From Rhodobacteraceae bacterium HLUCCO07 (GTDB taxonomy: Bacteria; Pseudomonadota; Alphaproteobacteria; Rhodobacterales; Rhodobacteraceae): 64,000 nucleotides of DNA. The position numbers and the translations under genes were made by a program. The stretch spans positions 186,001 to 250,000 of the forward strand of contig LJSU01000019.1 of assembly GCA_001314705.1 (NCBI GenBank), given 5' to 3'. Each line of letters opens with the position of its first letter. Position 1 is the first letter of the stretch. Under the pieces are notes generated by a model. That model was not told the origin of the DNA and searched no databases. It saw nothing but the letters and a program-made list of their open reading frames with translations. Positions 37,812 through 46,142 of the stretch are shown one piece after another.

Positions 37812-38210
37812 TCACAGGTCGGCCAGCCACGCCTCGACCCGCTTGCGGTTCACACCCATGTCGCCGCGCCCGAAGCGAAGCCGCGCATGTATTTCCAACC
37901 GGTCACCGGCCTGCCTTGCAGTGGTGTAGTCGGGAAACCCCCACACGGCCGAACGCGTGACATAGGTCACCATCCCCTCCTCGACTGATCCGGCAAGAAC
38001 CCGCGTGCGCGGCCAGCCGCGCGCCACCTCATCGAGCCGCGCAAGCCCCTCGGGTCCGGTCCGGGCGACCCGCATCACGCCGCCCTCGAAATCCCGATCC
38101 ACCACCTCCGCCGGCATCACGTGCCAGCGCGCCGGGTCCGAGGGCGCCAACCGCACCCAAGCCCCGAACGCCACCACGGCGGCCAGTACGATCCAGACAA
38201 CCCAAATCAT
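37812..38210 (-). CDS. DUF1499 family protein
   Basis: A 132-residue protein with one N-terminal transmembrane helix (MIWVVWIVLAAVVAFGAWVR) and a soluble domain with the DUF1499 pattern (YVTRSAVWGFPDYTTARQAG, LEIHARLRFGRGDMGVNRKR). Family function is unknown. I chose the ATG at 38210 because CGGAG lies 5-6 nt upstream; a TTG at 38222 is an alternative. It follows speB by 34 bp on the same strand. Confidence 0.82.
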   Translation of the reverse strand: MIWVVWIVLAAVVAFGAWVRLAPSDPARWHVMPAEVVDRDFEGGVMRVARTGPEGLARLDEVARGWPRTRVLAGSVEEGMVTYVTRSAVWGFPDYTTARQAGDRLEIHARLRFGRGDMGVNRKRVEAWLADL

Positions 38211-38244
38211 TGCGCTCCGCAATCCATCTTGCCTCCCCGGTCCA

Positions 38245-39207
38245 TCATCCGCTCCGGGTCCAGCCCCAGAGACAGATCAGCTCCATCGCCACATGCGCCG
38301 CCGCCACCGCCGTCGCCCCGCTCGGATCATAGGGCGGCGACACCTCGACCACGTCACCCCCGACAAGGTTGATCCCCGCCAGGTCACGCAGGATGATCGC
38401 CGCCTGGCCCGTGCTCAGCCCCCCCCAGACCGGCGTGCCCGTGCCCGGCGCAAAAGCCGGGTCCAGCCCGTCGATGTCGAAGCTGAGGTAAACCGGCCGG
38501 TCGCCCACGATCTCGCGTGCCTTTTTCGCCACCGCTTGCGGGCCGGTCTCGTGCACCTCGCGCGCGTCGATGATATTCACGCCCAGCGTGTCGGCGTTGG
38601 TGGTCCTGATCCCGATCTGCACGCTGGTGGCCGGGTCCACGATCCCGGTTTTCACCGCCTTGTAGAACATCGTGCCATGGTCGATCCGGTCAAGGTCGTC
38701 ATCGGCCCAGGTGTCGGTATGCGCATCGAACTGGACAAGCGACAATGGCCCGTATTTCTCGGCATGGGCGCGCAGGATCGGAAACGAGATATAGTGATCC
38801 CCGCCAATCGCCACGCTCGCCGCCCCCGCATCGAGGATCGTCCTGACATGGGCCTGAAGCGCACCGGGAAAATCCGGCACATTGGCATAGTCGAAGGCGA
38901 GATCGCCGTAATCCACGATGTTGAAATCATCGAGCGGCGAATAGCCCCAGCCATAGGGCGGATCGGTCGAGAGAAGCGTGCTCATCTCGCGCACCTGTCG
39001 CGGCCCGAGCCGCGTGCCGGGCCGGTTGGTCACCGCCTGGTCGAAGGGAATGCCCGTCACCGCCAGATCGACACCGGCCAGATCCTTGGTATAACGCCGC
39101 CGCAGGAACGACGTCGCCCCGCCGAAGGTGTTCTCGAAGGAATGGCCCCGGTCGCTTGTCCGGGTGAAGGCCCCGTCCACCTCATTCTTCGCATCTTCCA
39201 GCGCCAT
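38245..39207 (-). CDS. speB: Agmatinase/ureohydrolase family
   Basis: A 320-residue dimanganese ureohydrolase. The metal ligands are in VAIGGDHYISFP, QFDAHTDTW and LSFDIDGLDPAFAPG, with GIPFDQAVTNRPGTRLGPRQ upstream. Agmatinases hydrolyse agmatine to putrescine and urea, but related guanidino-acid hydrolases share these motifs, so the substrate is provisional. I chose the ATG at 39207 behind GAGGAGAGG. It lies downstream of two M20 genes, with a 288-bp gap. Confidence 0.88.
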   Translation of the reverse strand: MALEDAKNEVDGAFTRTSDRGHSFENTFGGATSFLRRRYTKDLAGVDLAVTGIPFDQAVTNRPGTRLGPRQVREMSTLLSTDPPYGWGYSPLDDFNIVDYGDLAFDYANVPDFPGALQAHVRTILDAGAASVAIGGDHYISFPILRAHAEKYGPLSLVQFDAHTDTWADDDLDRIDHGTMFYKAVKTGIVDPATSVQIGIRTTNADTLGVNIIDAREVHETGPQAVAKKAREIVGDRPVYLSFDIDGLDPAFAPGTGTPVWGGLSTGQAAIILRDLAGINLVGGDVVEVSPPYDPSGATAVAAAHVAMELICLWGWTRSG

Positions 39208-39351
39208 CACGCCTCTCCTCTTTTGCCCTCTTCCAACGCGCGCATGCTTGGTGCGCCCATGCCCGGGGTCAAGCGCATTCCGTCGCGTCCCCCGCACACC
39301 GTGTTAACCGGTTCGCCCGGCAATCTCGCTGCAATGCGGCGGTGCACGCCC

Positions 39352-39383
39352 GGCAGCCGCGCAGCAGCCGCGGGTCACCCCCC
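39352..39383 (+). repeat. GGCAGCCG...GTCACCCCCC dispersed element, short form
   Basis: The segment resembles 62448-62490: both begin GGCAGCCG, contain a second GCAGCCG and end GTCACCCCCC. The other copy has an extra 11-bp tandem unit. This copy lies in the 288-bp gap between speB and the M20 gene; GTTAAC words flank it. Confidence 0.5.
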
Positions 39384-39459
39384 GGATTTGTGCGCTCTCC
39401 GCGCCGTTAACCACGTCGCACGGCACCACAACACCACGTCAACCGAATCGCATCCCCGG

Positions 39460-39493
39460 CTTCATCTTGCCCCAAATACTCCCGCCGGAGGCG
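39460..39493 (-). repeat. 34-bp dispersed repeat (copy 2)
   Basis: Identical over 34 bases to 15152-15185. It begins only 2 bp after the stop codon of the M20 gene at 39496 on the same strand, as a 3'-end element would. Confidence 0.72.
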
Positions 39494-39495
39494 CG

Positions 39496-40659
39496 TCACA
39501 GCGCCCCCGCCCGCTCGACCAGCCGCGCCAGGAACGAGGCCCCGATCGGCGCGATCTCGTCGTTGAAATCGTATTTCGGATGATGCACCATCGCGCCGTT
39601 TTCTCCATTGCCGACAAAGACATAGGCCCCGGGGCGCGCTTCGAGCATGTAGGAGAAATCCTCCGCCGCCATCATCGGGCGCGCGGCGTCGTCCACCTGC
39701 TCGTTCCCGACCACCTCGCGCGCCACGTTGGCGGCAAAAAGCGTTTGTTTCTCGTGGTTTATCGTGGCCGGATAGCCCCGGTCATAGTTCAGCCGCGCAC
39801 TCACCCCAAAGCTCGCCGCCTGCCCCGCCACGATCTCGCCCATGCGCCGCTCGACCATGTCGCGCACCTCGGGATCGAAGGTCCGCACCGTCCCGCAGAT
39901 ATGCGCCGTGTCGGGAATGATATTCGTCGCCGTCCCCGTCTCGATCTTCGTCACCGACACCACCAGCCGCTTCTGTGCATCTGCGTTTCGGCTCACAATC
40001 GTTTGAATTGCCTGCACAATTCCGACCGCGGCCACGACCGGGTCATCCGCGTCATGCGGCATCGCGCCGTGCCCGCCACGGCCCTGTATGTCGATGTAGA
40101 AGCTGTCGACCGCCGCCATCAGCGGCCCCGGCGCCAGCGCGATCATCCCCGCGGGCAGGCCCGGCCCGTTATGGATCGCATAGACCTCGTCAATGGCGTA
40201 TTTCTCCATCACGCCTTCCTGCACCATGGCCTCGCCACCGCCGCCGCCTTCCTCGTCGGGCTGGAACAAAAGCACGGCGCGTCCGCGGAAGTTCCTGTTT
40301 TCTGCCAGATACTTGGCCGCCCCGAGCAGCATCGCCGTATGGCCGTCATGACCACATGCATGCATCTTGCCCGGCACCTTCGAGGCATGGTCCAGCCCGG
40401 TGATCTCGGTCATGGGAAGCGCATCCATGTCGGCGCGCAACCCGATCACCGGTCCTTCGCCCTGCCCCTCGATCACCGCCACGACGCCGCTTTCGGCCCA
40501 GCCGGTGCTGATCTCGGTGATCCCGAATTCCTCAAGCCGTTCAACCACATATGCGGCAGTCTGGTGGCACTCCCGGCCCAGTTCCGGGTTCTGGTGGATA
40601 TGCCGGCGCCACGCGGTCATCTCGTCGGCAAAGCCAGCAATCCGGTTGATAACGGCCAT
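39496..40659 (-). CDS. M20 family metallo-amidohydrolase, copy C
   Basis: A 387-residue M20D-type hydrolase with MHACGHDGHTAMLLG, FQPDEEGGGGGEAM (Asp in place of the usual Ala before the Glu pair), IHNGPGLPAG, GGHGAMPH, MMAAEDFSYML and VHHPKYDFND. I chose the ATG at 40659 (MAVINRIAGFADEMTAWRRH), which the neighbouring paralogue also shows. The AEDFSYM block separates this pair from the GGEDF pair at 874-3228, so this is another subfamily. It probably acts on N-acyl amino acids or amides. Confidence 0.9.
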   Translation of the reverse strand: MAVINRIAGFADEMTAWRRHIHQNPELGRECHQTAAYVVERLEEFGITEISTGWAESGVVAVIEGQGEGPVIGLRADMDALPMTEITGLDHASKVPGKMHACGHDGHTAMLLGAAKYLAENRNFRGRAVLLFQPDEEGGGGGEAMVQEGVMEKYAIDEVYAIHNGPGLPAGMIALAPGPLMAAVDSFYIDIQGRGGHGAMPHDADDPVVAAVGIVQAIQTIVSRNADAQKRLVVSVTKIETGTATNIIPDTAHICGTVRTFDPEVRDMVERRMGEIVAGQAASFGVSARLNYDRGYPATINHEKQTLFAANVAREVVGNEQVDDAARPMMAAEDFSYMLEARPGAYVFVGNGENGAMVHHPKYDFNDEIAPIGASFLARLVERAGAL

Positions 40660-40722
40660 CTCTCGCACTCCCTCAATATCGTTCCCGCGCACTCAAGCCC
40701 AATCGCGGCCCGGCGGCAAGCC

Positions 40723-41886
40723 TCAACCGACCGGGTGATGCCGCTCGATCAACCGGGCAAAGAACGACGCCCCGATCGGCGCCACCTCGTCGTTGAAATC
40801 GAACTCGGGATGATGCGGCGCCGGACCAACCCCCTGACCCAGAAAGAAAAACGCCCCCGGCCGCGCCTCCAGCATGTAGGAGAAATCCTCGGCCCCCATT
40901 TCGGGTGGCAGCGCGGTCAGCACGTTGTCGGCCCCCATGATCTCGCGTGCGATCTCGGCGCCTTTCCCGACCTGGTCGGCATGGTTCACCGTGGGCGGAT
41001 AGTTGCGGTGATACTCCACCCGCCCCGCGACCCCGTAAACCTCGGCCTGCGCGCGGACGATCTCGCCGATCCGCCGTTCGGCCATGTTGCGCATCGCCGG
41101 CGAGAAACTGCGCACTGTCCCGGCCAGATAGGCTTTTTCCGGCACGATATTCATCGCCGAGCCGCCGTGAATCTGCGTCACCGACACCACCAGCGCCTCC
41201 AGCGGCGGGCGGTTGCGGCTCACGATGGTCTGCAACGCCTGAAGCGTGGCCGCCGCCGCCGGAAGCGGATCGACGCAAGCATCGGGATAGGCCGCATGCC
41301 CGCCCGTGCCCGTCAGGTGAATCTCGAAATCATCCACCGCCGCCATGATCGGACCGGCGGTGGTGCGAAACTCGCCCAGCCCCCCGAACGGATCGGTGTG
41401 CAACGCATAGACCTCTTCCACTCCGAACCGGTCCATGATCCCCTCTTCCACCATCAACCGCCCGCCGCCGATGGTTTCTTCGGCCGGTTGAAAGATCAGC
41501 ACCGCGCGGCCAGTGAAATTTCGGCTTTCTGCCAGATACTTGGCCGCCCCGAGCAGCATCGTGGTATGGCCGTCATGACCACAGGCATGCATACGCCCCG
41601 GCACTGTCGAGGCCCATTCAGCGCCCGTCGCCTCGTCCATCGGCAGCGCATCCATATCCGCACGCAACCCCGTCACAGGCCCCGGTCCCCTGCCTTCGAT
41701 CACCGCGACAACACCGCTTTCGGCAATGCCTTCATGGATCTCGTCCACCCCGAACTCGCGCAGCTTTCCCACCACGAATCGCGCCGTCTCGTGACACGCC
41801 AGCCCCAGTTCAGGGTGCATGTGCAGATGCCGCCGCCATTCGGTCATCTCCTCGGCAAATCCTGCAATCCGGTTGATCACGGCCAT
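40723..41886 (-). CDS. M20 family metallo-amidohydrolase, copy D
   Basis: A 387-residue tandem paralogue of copy C, starting MAVINRIAGFAEEMTEWRRH. The first metal motif MHACGHDGHTTMLLG is intact, the Glu motif reads QPAEETIGGGRLM rather than EEGGGG, and the C-terminal region GAEDFSYML/PHHPEFDFND is present. The altered Glu-loop suggests a different substrate from copy C. I chose the ATG at 41886. It is divergent from mazG with only 59 bp between start codons. Confidence 0.9.
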   Translation of the reverse strand: MAVINRIAGFAEEMTEWRRHLHMHPELGLACHETARFVVGKLREFGVDEIHEGIAESGVVAVIEGRGPGPVTGLRADMDALPMDEATGAEWASTVPGRMHACGHDGHTTMLLGAAKYLAESRNFTGRAVLIFQPAEETIGGGRLMVEEGIMDRFGVEEVYALHTDPFGGLGEFRTTAGPIMAAVDDFEIHLTGTGGHAAYPDACVDPLPAAAATLQALQTIVSRNRPPLEALVVSVTQIHGGSAMNIVPEKAYLAGTVRSFSPAMRNMAERRIGEIVRAQAEVYGVAGRVEYHRNYPPTVNHADQVGKGAEIAREIMGADNVLTALPPEMGAEDFSYMLEARPGAFFFLGQGVGPAPHHPEFDFNDEVAPIGASFFARLIERHHPVG

Positions 41887-41945
41887 CGTCTGGACTCCCT
41901 TTCCTTCACCCGGCACAAGGAACTCCGAAAAGGGAGTCCTGTGCA

Positions 41946-42767
41946 ATGGCCAATGACGATCCGATCCATGACCCGCATGGTGGCATGCCCCGGCTGCTGG
42001 AAATCATGCGCCGCCTGCGCGACCCCGAAACCGGCTGTCCATGGGATATAGAACAGAGTTTCGCCAGCATTGCGCCCTACACCATCGAAGAGGCTTACGA
42101 GGTGGCCGATGCCATCGAACGCGAGGCATGGGACGAGTTGAAAGGCGAGTTGGGCGACCTGCTGTTCCAGTCGGTCTTTCACGCGCAAATGGCCGAGGAG
42201 GCCGGGCTTTTCACCTTTGACGAAGTTGCCGACACCATGTCCGACAAGATGGTCGCCCGCCACCCGCATGTCTTCGGCGACGAATCGCGCGACAAGTCGG
42301 CCGATCAGCAAACCCGCGACTGGGAAAGCATCAAGGCTGCCGAACGCGCCGCCAAGGCCCAGAGCGGTGTGCTCGACGGGGTGGCGACCGGCCTGCCCGC
42401 CCTCCTGCGCGCGATCAAGCTTCAGAAACGCGCGGCGCGCGTCGGCTTCGACTGGCCTGAGACCGACAACGTGATCGACAAGATCGTCGAAGAGGCGAGC
42501 GAGTTGAACGAGGCCCGCGACAGCCTCGGACAGGCCGAGATCGAAGAAGAGTTCGGCGACCTGCTATTCGTCATGGCCAACCTTGCCCGCCATCTCGGGA
42601 TCGACCCCGAATCGGCGCTGCGCAAGGCCAACGCGAAATTCACCCGCCGCTTCCGCCGGATCGAGGACCGCCTGGCCGATTCCGGCCGGACACCCTCCGA
42701 CAGCGATCTCGCGGAAATGGATGCACTTTGGAACGCGGCGAAACGCGAAGAAAAGAAGGCGCCATAG
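41946..42767 (+). CDS. mazG: Nucleoside triphosphate pyrophosphohydrolase MazG
   Basis: A 273-residue protein with two MazG domains, which hydrolyses (d)NTPs to monophosphates and PPi and limits misincorporation and stress signalling. The first domain has CPWDIEQSFASIAPYTIEEA and the EEAYEVADAIE and GELGDLLFQSVFHAQMAEE metal motifs; the second has EEASELNEARDS and EEFGDLLFVMANLARHLG. GGGAG lies about 9 nt before the ATG. Length and layout match E. coli-type MazG. Confidence 0.95.
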   Translation: MANDDPIHDPHGGMPRLLEIMRRLRDPETGCPWDIEQSFASIAPYTIEEAYEVADAIEREAWDELKGELGDLLFQSVFHAQMAEEAGLFTFDEVADTMSDKMVARHPHVFGDESRDKSADQQTRDWESIKAAERAAKAQSGVLDGVATGLPALLRAIKLQKRAARVGFDWPETDNVIDKIVEEASELNEARDSLGQAEIEEEFGDLLFVMANLARHLGIDPESALRKANAKFTRRFRRIEDRLADSGRTPSDSDLAEMDALWNAAKREEKKAP

Positions 42768-42849
42768 GTCGCTGTCGTCGACGTATTCCCTCCAACACCA
42801 CCATCTGTGAAACGCAGCCGGGCGCTGTCTGACCGCGGTTCCGAAAAAA

Positions 42850-42901
42850 TACCTGACAAGGTTACACAGGTATTGACCCGACAAAAAAAGTCGGATTAAT
42901 G
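42850..42901 (+). promoter_or_regulatory. Promoter with two nested inverted repeats upstream of the iron-type binding protein
   Basis: TTGACC (42873-42878), a 17-bp spacer and TTAATG (42896-42901) form a promoter match. The spacer holds the dyad CCGAC-A7-GTCGG (42878-42894). Directly upstream stands TACCTG-N11-CAGGTA (42850-42872). A repressor bound to the spacer dyad would block RNA polymerase. Which regulator this might be is not known. Confidence 0.5.
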
Positions 42902-42934
42902 GGCGCAGAGACACCAGCATCCATGGAGGACGAC

Positions 42935-43933
42935 ATGATCACCCGTATCGCACTTGTTGCCGCAATCACGGCCACGCCGGCCGTCGCACAAGAAGTCAAC
43001 ATCTACTCCTATCGACAGCCGGAACTGATCCAGCCGCTGACCGATGCCTTCACGGAAGAAACCGGCATCAAGGTCAACGTCGCCTATCTCGACAAGGGCA
43101 TGGTCGAGAGGCTCGAAGCAGAGGGCGACCGAACACCTGCTGACCTGGTCTTTACAGTCGATATTTCGCGCCTCGCGGCGGTCGTGAATGCCGGTCTGAC
43201 CCAGCCCGTCGCCTCTGACACGCTCACTGAAAACGTACCCGAACAATACCGCGATCCCGACGGCCATTGGTGGGGTCTGACGACGCGCGCGCGCATCGTC
43301 TATGCCTCCAAGGACCGTGTGGAAGAGGGAGAGGTCACGACCTACGAAGATCTCGCCGACCCGAAATGGAAAGACCGGATCTGCACCCGTTCCGGCACGC
43401 ATCCCTACAACGTGGCACTCGTGTCGGCCATGCTCCACCATCACGGCGAGGAAAAGACGCGCGAATGGATCGAAGGCGTCAAGGCCAACCTTGCCCGCAA
43501 GCCGCAGGGCAACGACCGTGCACAGGTCAAGGCGATCTGGGCCGGTGAATGCGACATCAGCCTCGGCAACACTTATTACATGGGCAAGATGCTCGAAAAC
43601 GAGGACCAGCAGGCCTGGGCCGAAAGCGTCGACATCGTCTTTCCCGAAATCGGTGGCAAGGGTGCGCACGTGAACATCTCCGGGGTCGCCATGACCAAGG
43701 CCGCACCGAACCGCGACAACGCGCTCGCGATGATGGAATTCCTCACTTCGCCCACGGCACAGAAAATCTATGCCGAAGCGAATTATGAATACCCGATCGC
43801 ACCGGGCACCGAGCCTGCCGACCTCGTGGCCAGTTGGGGCAGCTTCACGCCGGATGACGTCAACCTGATGGACCTGGCGAAACTGCGCCCGGACGCGCTG
43901 AAACTGATCGAACAAGTCGACTTCGACGGGTAA
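42935..43933 (+). CDS. Ferric-iron-type ABC substrate-binding protein (FbpA/FutA-like)
   Basis: A 332-residue periplasmic binding protein. The signal peptide is MITRIALVAAITATPAVAQ; the mature start EVNIYSYRQPELIQPLTDAF fits the FutA/FbpA group, with TRARIVYASKDRVEEGEVTTYEDLADPKW-type lobe contacts and a paired-Tyr region (LGNTYYMGKM) that supplies iron ligands in the family. I chose the ATG at 42935 behind GGAGG. No permease or ATPase gene is adjacent, so the rest of the importer is elsewhere. A terminator follows, making it monocistronic. Confidence 0.9.
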   Translation: MITRIALVAAITATPAVAQEVNIYSYRQPELIQPLTDAFTEETGIKVNVAYLDKGMVERLEAEGDRTPADLVFTVDISRLAAVVNAGLTQPVASDTLTENVPEQYRDPDGHWWGLTTRARIVYASKDRVEEGEVTTYEDLADPKWKDRICTRSGTHPYNVALVSAMLHHHGEEKTREWIEGVKANLARKPQGNDRAQVKAIWAGECDISLGNTYYMGKMLENEDQQAWAESVDIVFPEIGGKGAHVNISGVAMTKAAPNRDNALAMMEFLTSPTAQKIYAEANYEYPIAPGTEPADLVASWGSFTPDDVNLMDLAKLRPDALKLIEQVDFDG

Positions 43934-43958
43934 CCTCCCAGTCCCCGTCGAAACCTTT

Positions 43959-43984
43959 GGGGCGCCAACCGGCGCCCCTTTTTT
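43959..43984 (+). terminator. Rho-independent terminator of the iron-binding protein gene
   Basis: An 8-bp perfect stem GGGGCGCC/GGCGCCCC with loop AACC is followed by TTTTTT, 25 bp after the stop. Confidence 0.93.
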
Positions 43985-44046
43985 CGTTCCGGCACGGGGC
44001 CGCGCAAGGGCCACCGCCATGTGGACATCCCTGGCCACTGTTGTCA

Positions 44047-44064
44047 CTGTCGCCCAAACGACAG
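44047..44064 (+). promoter_or_regulatory. Inverted repeat just upstream of the leader ORF
   Basis: CTGTCG-CCCAAA-CGACAG is a perfect 6-bp dyad ending at the AGGAG ribosome site of the 24-codon frame that begins at 44075. It could be an operator or an RNA stem affecting initiation. Confidence 0.4.
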
Positions 44065-44074
44065 GAGACGCGCC

Positions 44075-44149
44075 ATGCCAGCACGCAAGACCATCTTCGA
44101 CACATCGGGACCCTACGCACCCCTGAGCGACAGGCCGGCCCAGGCATGA
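44075..44149 (+). CDS. 24-residue leader ORF coupled to the GNAT gene
   Basis: The frame encodes MPARKTIFDTSGPYAPLSDR then PAQA. AGGAG lies 7 nt before its ATG, and its TGA overlaps the next gene's ATG (ATGA at 44146-44149). The GNAT start itself has a poor ribosome site, so translation of the leader may open it. The peptide is polar, without a signal sequence or runs of one amino acid that would suggest classical attenuation. No family is recognised. Confidence 0.5.
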   Translation: MPARKTIFDTSGPYAPLSDRPAQA

Positions 44150-44592
44150 ACATGCTTCACCTCGCCCGCCCGGATGATCTCGACCGGCTCGAACCCATGG
44201 TCGCGGCCTATCACGGGTTCGCGCAAATCGACACGACCGAAAACGCCCGCCGCACCGCCCTCGCACCCTTGCTTGACGGTACGCCGCATGGTGTCGCCTA
44301 TCTCATCGGGCCACGCCGCGCGCCGGTGGGCTATATCGTGATTTCCTTCGGCTATTCGGTCGAACTGGGGGGAATCGACGGTTTCATCGACGAGTTTTTC
44401 ATACGTGAAAAGGTGCGTGGCCGGGGCATGGGGTCCGAGGTGTTGCATGCGCTCCTGCCTGCCCTGTCTGAACACGGGGTCAGAGCGCTCCATCTCGAAG
44501 TGCACCACGACGACACCCGCGTCCGCCGCCTTTACGAGCGCGCCGGCTTCAAGCCGCGTGAACGGTTTCACCTGATGACCCGCACCGCCTGA
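44146..44592 (+). CDS. GNAT family N-acetyltransferase
   Basis: A 148-residue protein with the GNAT fold: LARPDDLDRLEPMVAAYHGF at the start, the beta-4/5 strands YIVISFGYSVELGGIDGFID, the acetyl-CoA motif A EFFIREKVRGRGMGSEVLHA (R/Q-x-x-G-x-G/A type) and LEVHHDDTRVRRLYERAGFK as motif B. The acceptor is unknown. I chose the ATG at 44146, which overlaps the stop of the leader frame; the open frame further upstream has no GNAT similarity. Confidence 0.85.
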   Translation: MNMLHLARPDDLDRLEPMVAAYHGFAQIDTTENARRTALAPLLDGTPHGVAYLIGPRRAPVGYIVISFGYSVELGGIDGFIDEFFIREKVRGRGMGSEVLHALLPALSEHGVRALHLEVHHDDTRVRRLYERAGFKPRERFHLMTRTA

Positions 44593-44647
44593 ACGCGCCG
44601 GATCCAGGACCTCTGGAAAAGATGTGCTACAAGGTTATATTTAACCC

Positions 44648-46066
44648 ATGACCCTGACGATTCCCTTCTCCAACAGCTACGGGAAATTGCCGCCGCGCTT
44701 TTTCACCCGACAGGCGGCGACACCCGTGGCCGCCCCCGAACTCATTGCCTTCAATGACGCGCTCGCCGCCCGACTTGGCATCGCGCGCGGGCCTGATGAT
44801 GTATTGGCCCGCATCTTCTCGGGCAACGAGGCGCCGGACGGCGCTGACCCGCTGGCGCAGGTCTATGCCGGGCACCAGTTCGGCGGCTTCTCTCCCCAGC
44901 TCGGCGATGGCCGCGCCCTCCTGCTGGGCGAGGTCGAGGCACCGGACGGTACCCGCTTTGACATCCAGCTCAAGGGGGCGGGCCGCACTCCCTATTCCCG
45001 CGGCGGCGACGGCCGGGCATGGCTCGGGCCGGTGTTGCGCGAATATGTCGTCTCAGAAGCGATGGCCGCGCTTGGCGTGCCCACAACCCGCGCGCTGGCC
45101 GCCGTCGCCACCGGCGAGCCGGTCTTTCGTGAAACCGCCCTGCCCGGTGCGGTGCTGACCCGCGTGGCCACGTCCCATATCCGCGTCGGCACGTTTCAGT
45201 TCTTCGCCGCACGGCGCGATTTCGAGGCGCTCAAGGCGCTGTTCGATTATACCTGCGCGCGCCACTACCCCGACGCCCGCACCCCCGATGAGTTGCTGAC
45301 CGCGGTGATCGACGCGCAGGCGTCACTGGTCGCGCACTGGCTCTCGCTGGGCTTCATCCACGGGGTGATGAACACCGACAACACCGCGCTTTCAGGCGAA
45401 ACCATCGACTATGGCCCCTGCGCCTTCATCGACGATTACCACCCGCAGACGGTGTTCTCCTCGATCGACCGGCATGGGCGCTATGCCTATGACAACCAGG
45501 CCCATGTGATCGTCTGGAACATGGCCCAGCTGGCCACTTGCCTCGTGCCGCTCTGCGACGACCAGGACGAAGCGGTCGAACGCTTCACCGCCGCCGTTCA
45601 CGCCATGCCCGAGAAGATCGAGGCACAGCGCCTCGCCCGGTTCGGCGCCAAGATCGGCCTTGCGACCCCGACCGCGGACGACCGCGCGCTCATCGACGAC
45701 CTGCTCGATCTCATGGCGCAGGACGGCGCCGATTTCACCAATACCTTTCGGGCGCTGGCCCATGGCAACGCCCGGGATCAGTTCACCGACCGCGCCGCCT
45801 TTGACACGTGGCACAGCCGTTGGCAGGCCCGGCTGGCCTCGGAACCGGAACCGCAAACGCGCATGTTGCAGGTCAACCCCGCCTTCATCCCGCGCAATCA
45901 CCGCGTCGAAGAGATGATTCAATCCGCCGTTGCCGGCGATTTCGCCCCCTTCCACCGGCTCTTGCAGGTGCTATCGACTCCCTACACCGATCAGCCCGAG
46001 GCCGCCGACCTCACCCGCCCGCCCGCCGCGCATGAGCGCGTGCAACAGACCTTTTGCGGCACCTGA
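44648..46066 (+). CDS. selO: Protein AMPylase SelO (YdiU family)
   Basis: A 472-residue pseudokinase-fold enzyme that transfers AMP from ATP to Ser/Thr/Tyr of proteins, linked to redox stress. Motifs are [20 protein letters not shown], the Lys-containing [53 protein letters not shown] (catalytic Asn/Asp) and [15 protein letters not shown] near the end. Like many family members it has a Cys close to the C-terminus (TFCGT). It is monocistronic and convergent with a DMT gene. Confidence 0.95.
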   Translation: MTLTIPFSNSYGKLPPRFFTRQAATPVAAPELIAFNDALAARLGIARGPDDVLARIFSGNEAPDGADPLAQVYAGHQFGGFSPQLGDGRALLLGEVEAPDGTRFDIQLKGAGRTPYSRGGDGRAWLGPVLREYVVSEAMAALGVPTTRALAAVATGEPVFRETALPGAVLTRVATSHIRVGTFQFFAARRDFEALKALFDYTCARHYPDARTPDELLTAVIDAQASLVAHWLSLGFIHGVMNTDNTALSGETIDYGPCAFIDDYHPQTVFSSIDRHGRYAYDNQAHVIVWNMAQLATCLVPLCDDQDEAVERFTAAVHAMPEKIEAQRLARFGAKIGLATPTADDRALIDDLLDLMAQDGADFTNTFRALAHGNARDQFTDRAAFDTWHSRWQARLASEPEPQTRMLQVNPAFIPRNHRVEEMIQSAVAGDFAPFHRLLQVLSTPYTDQPEAADLTRPPAAHERVQQTFCGT

Positions 46067-46073
46067 CCCGGCC

Positions 46074-46097
46074 CTTCATCTTTCCCAGAATACTCGG
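46074..46097 (-). repeat. Degenerate copy of the 34-bp dispersed repeat
   Basis: CTTCATCTTTCCCAGAATAC then TCGG matches the first part of the 15152-15185 element with a few changes. It lies about 45 bp downstream of the minus-strand DMT gene, in the same relative orientation as the other copies. Confidence 0.5.
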
Positions 46098-46142
46098 ATT
46101 CCCGGCGCGACGAGCGGCGCACAGTCCCGGCCCAGGCCCCGC

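Noticed and set aside
38005-42051. A 1348-codon open frame on the plus strand across speB and the two M20 genes
   Set aside because: It is antisense to three genes with intact catalytic motifs, has Arg/His/Pro-rich composition typical of mirror frames in GC-rich DNA, and shows no domain. Its length reflects third-position GC bias.
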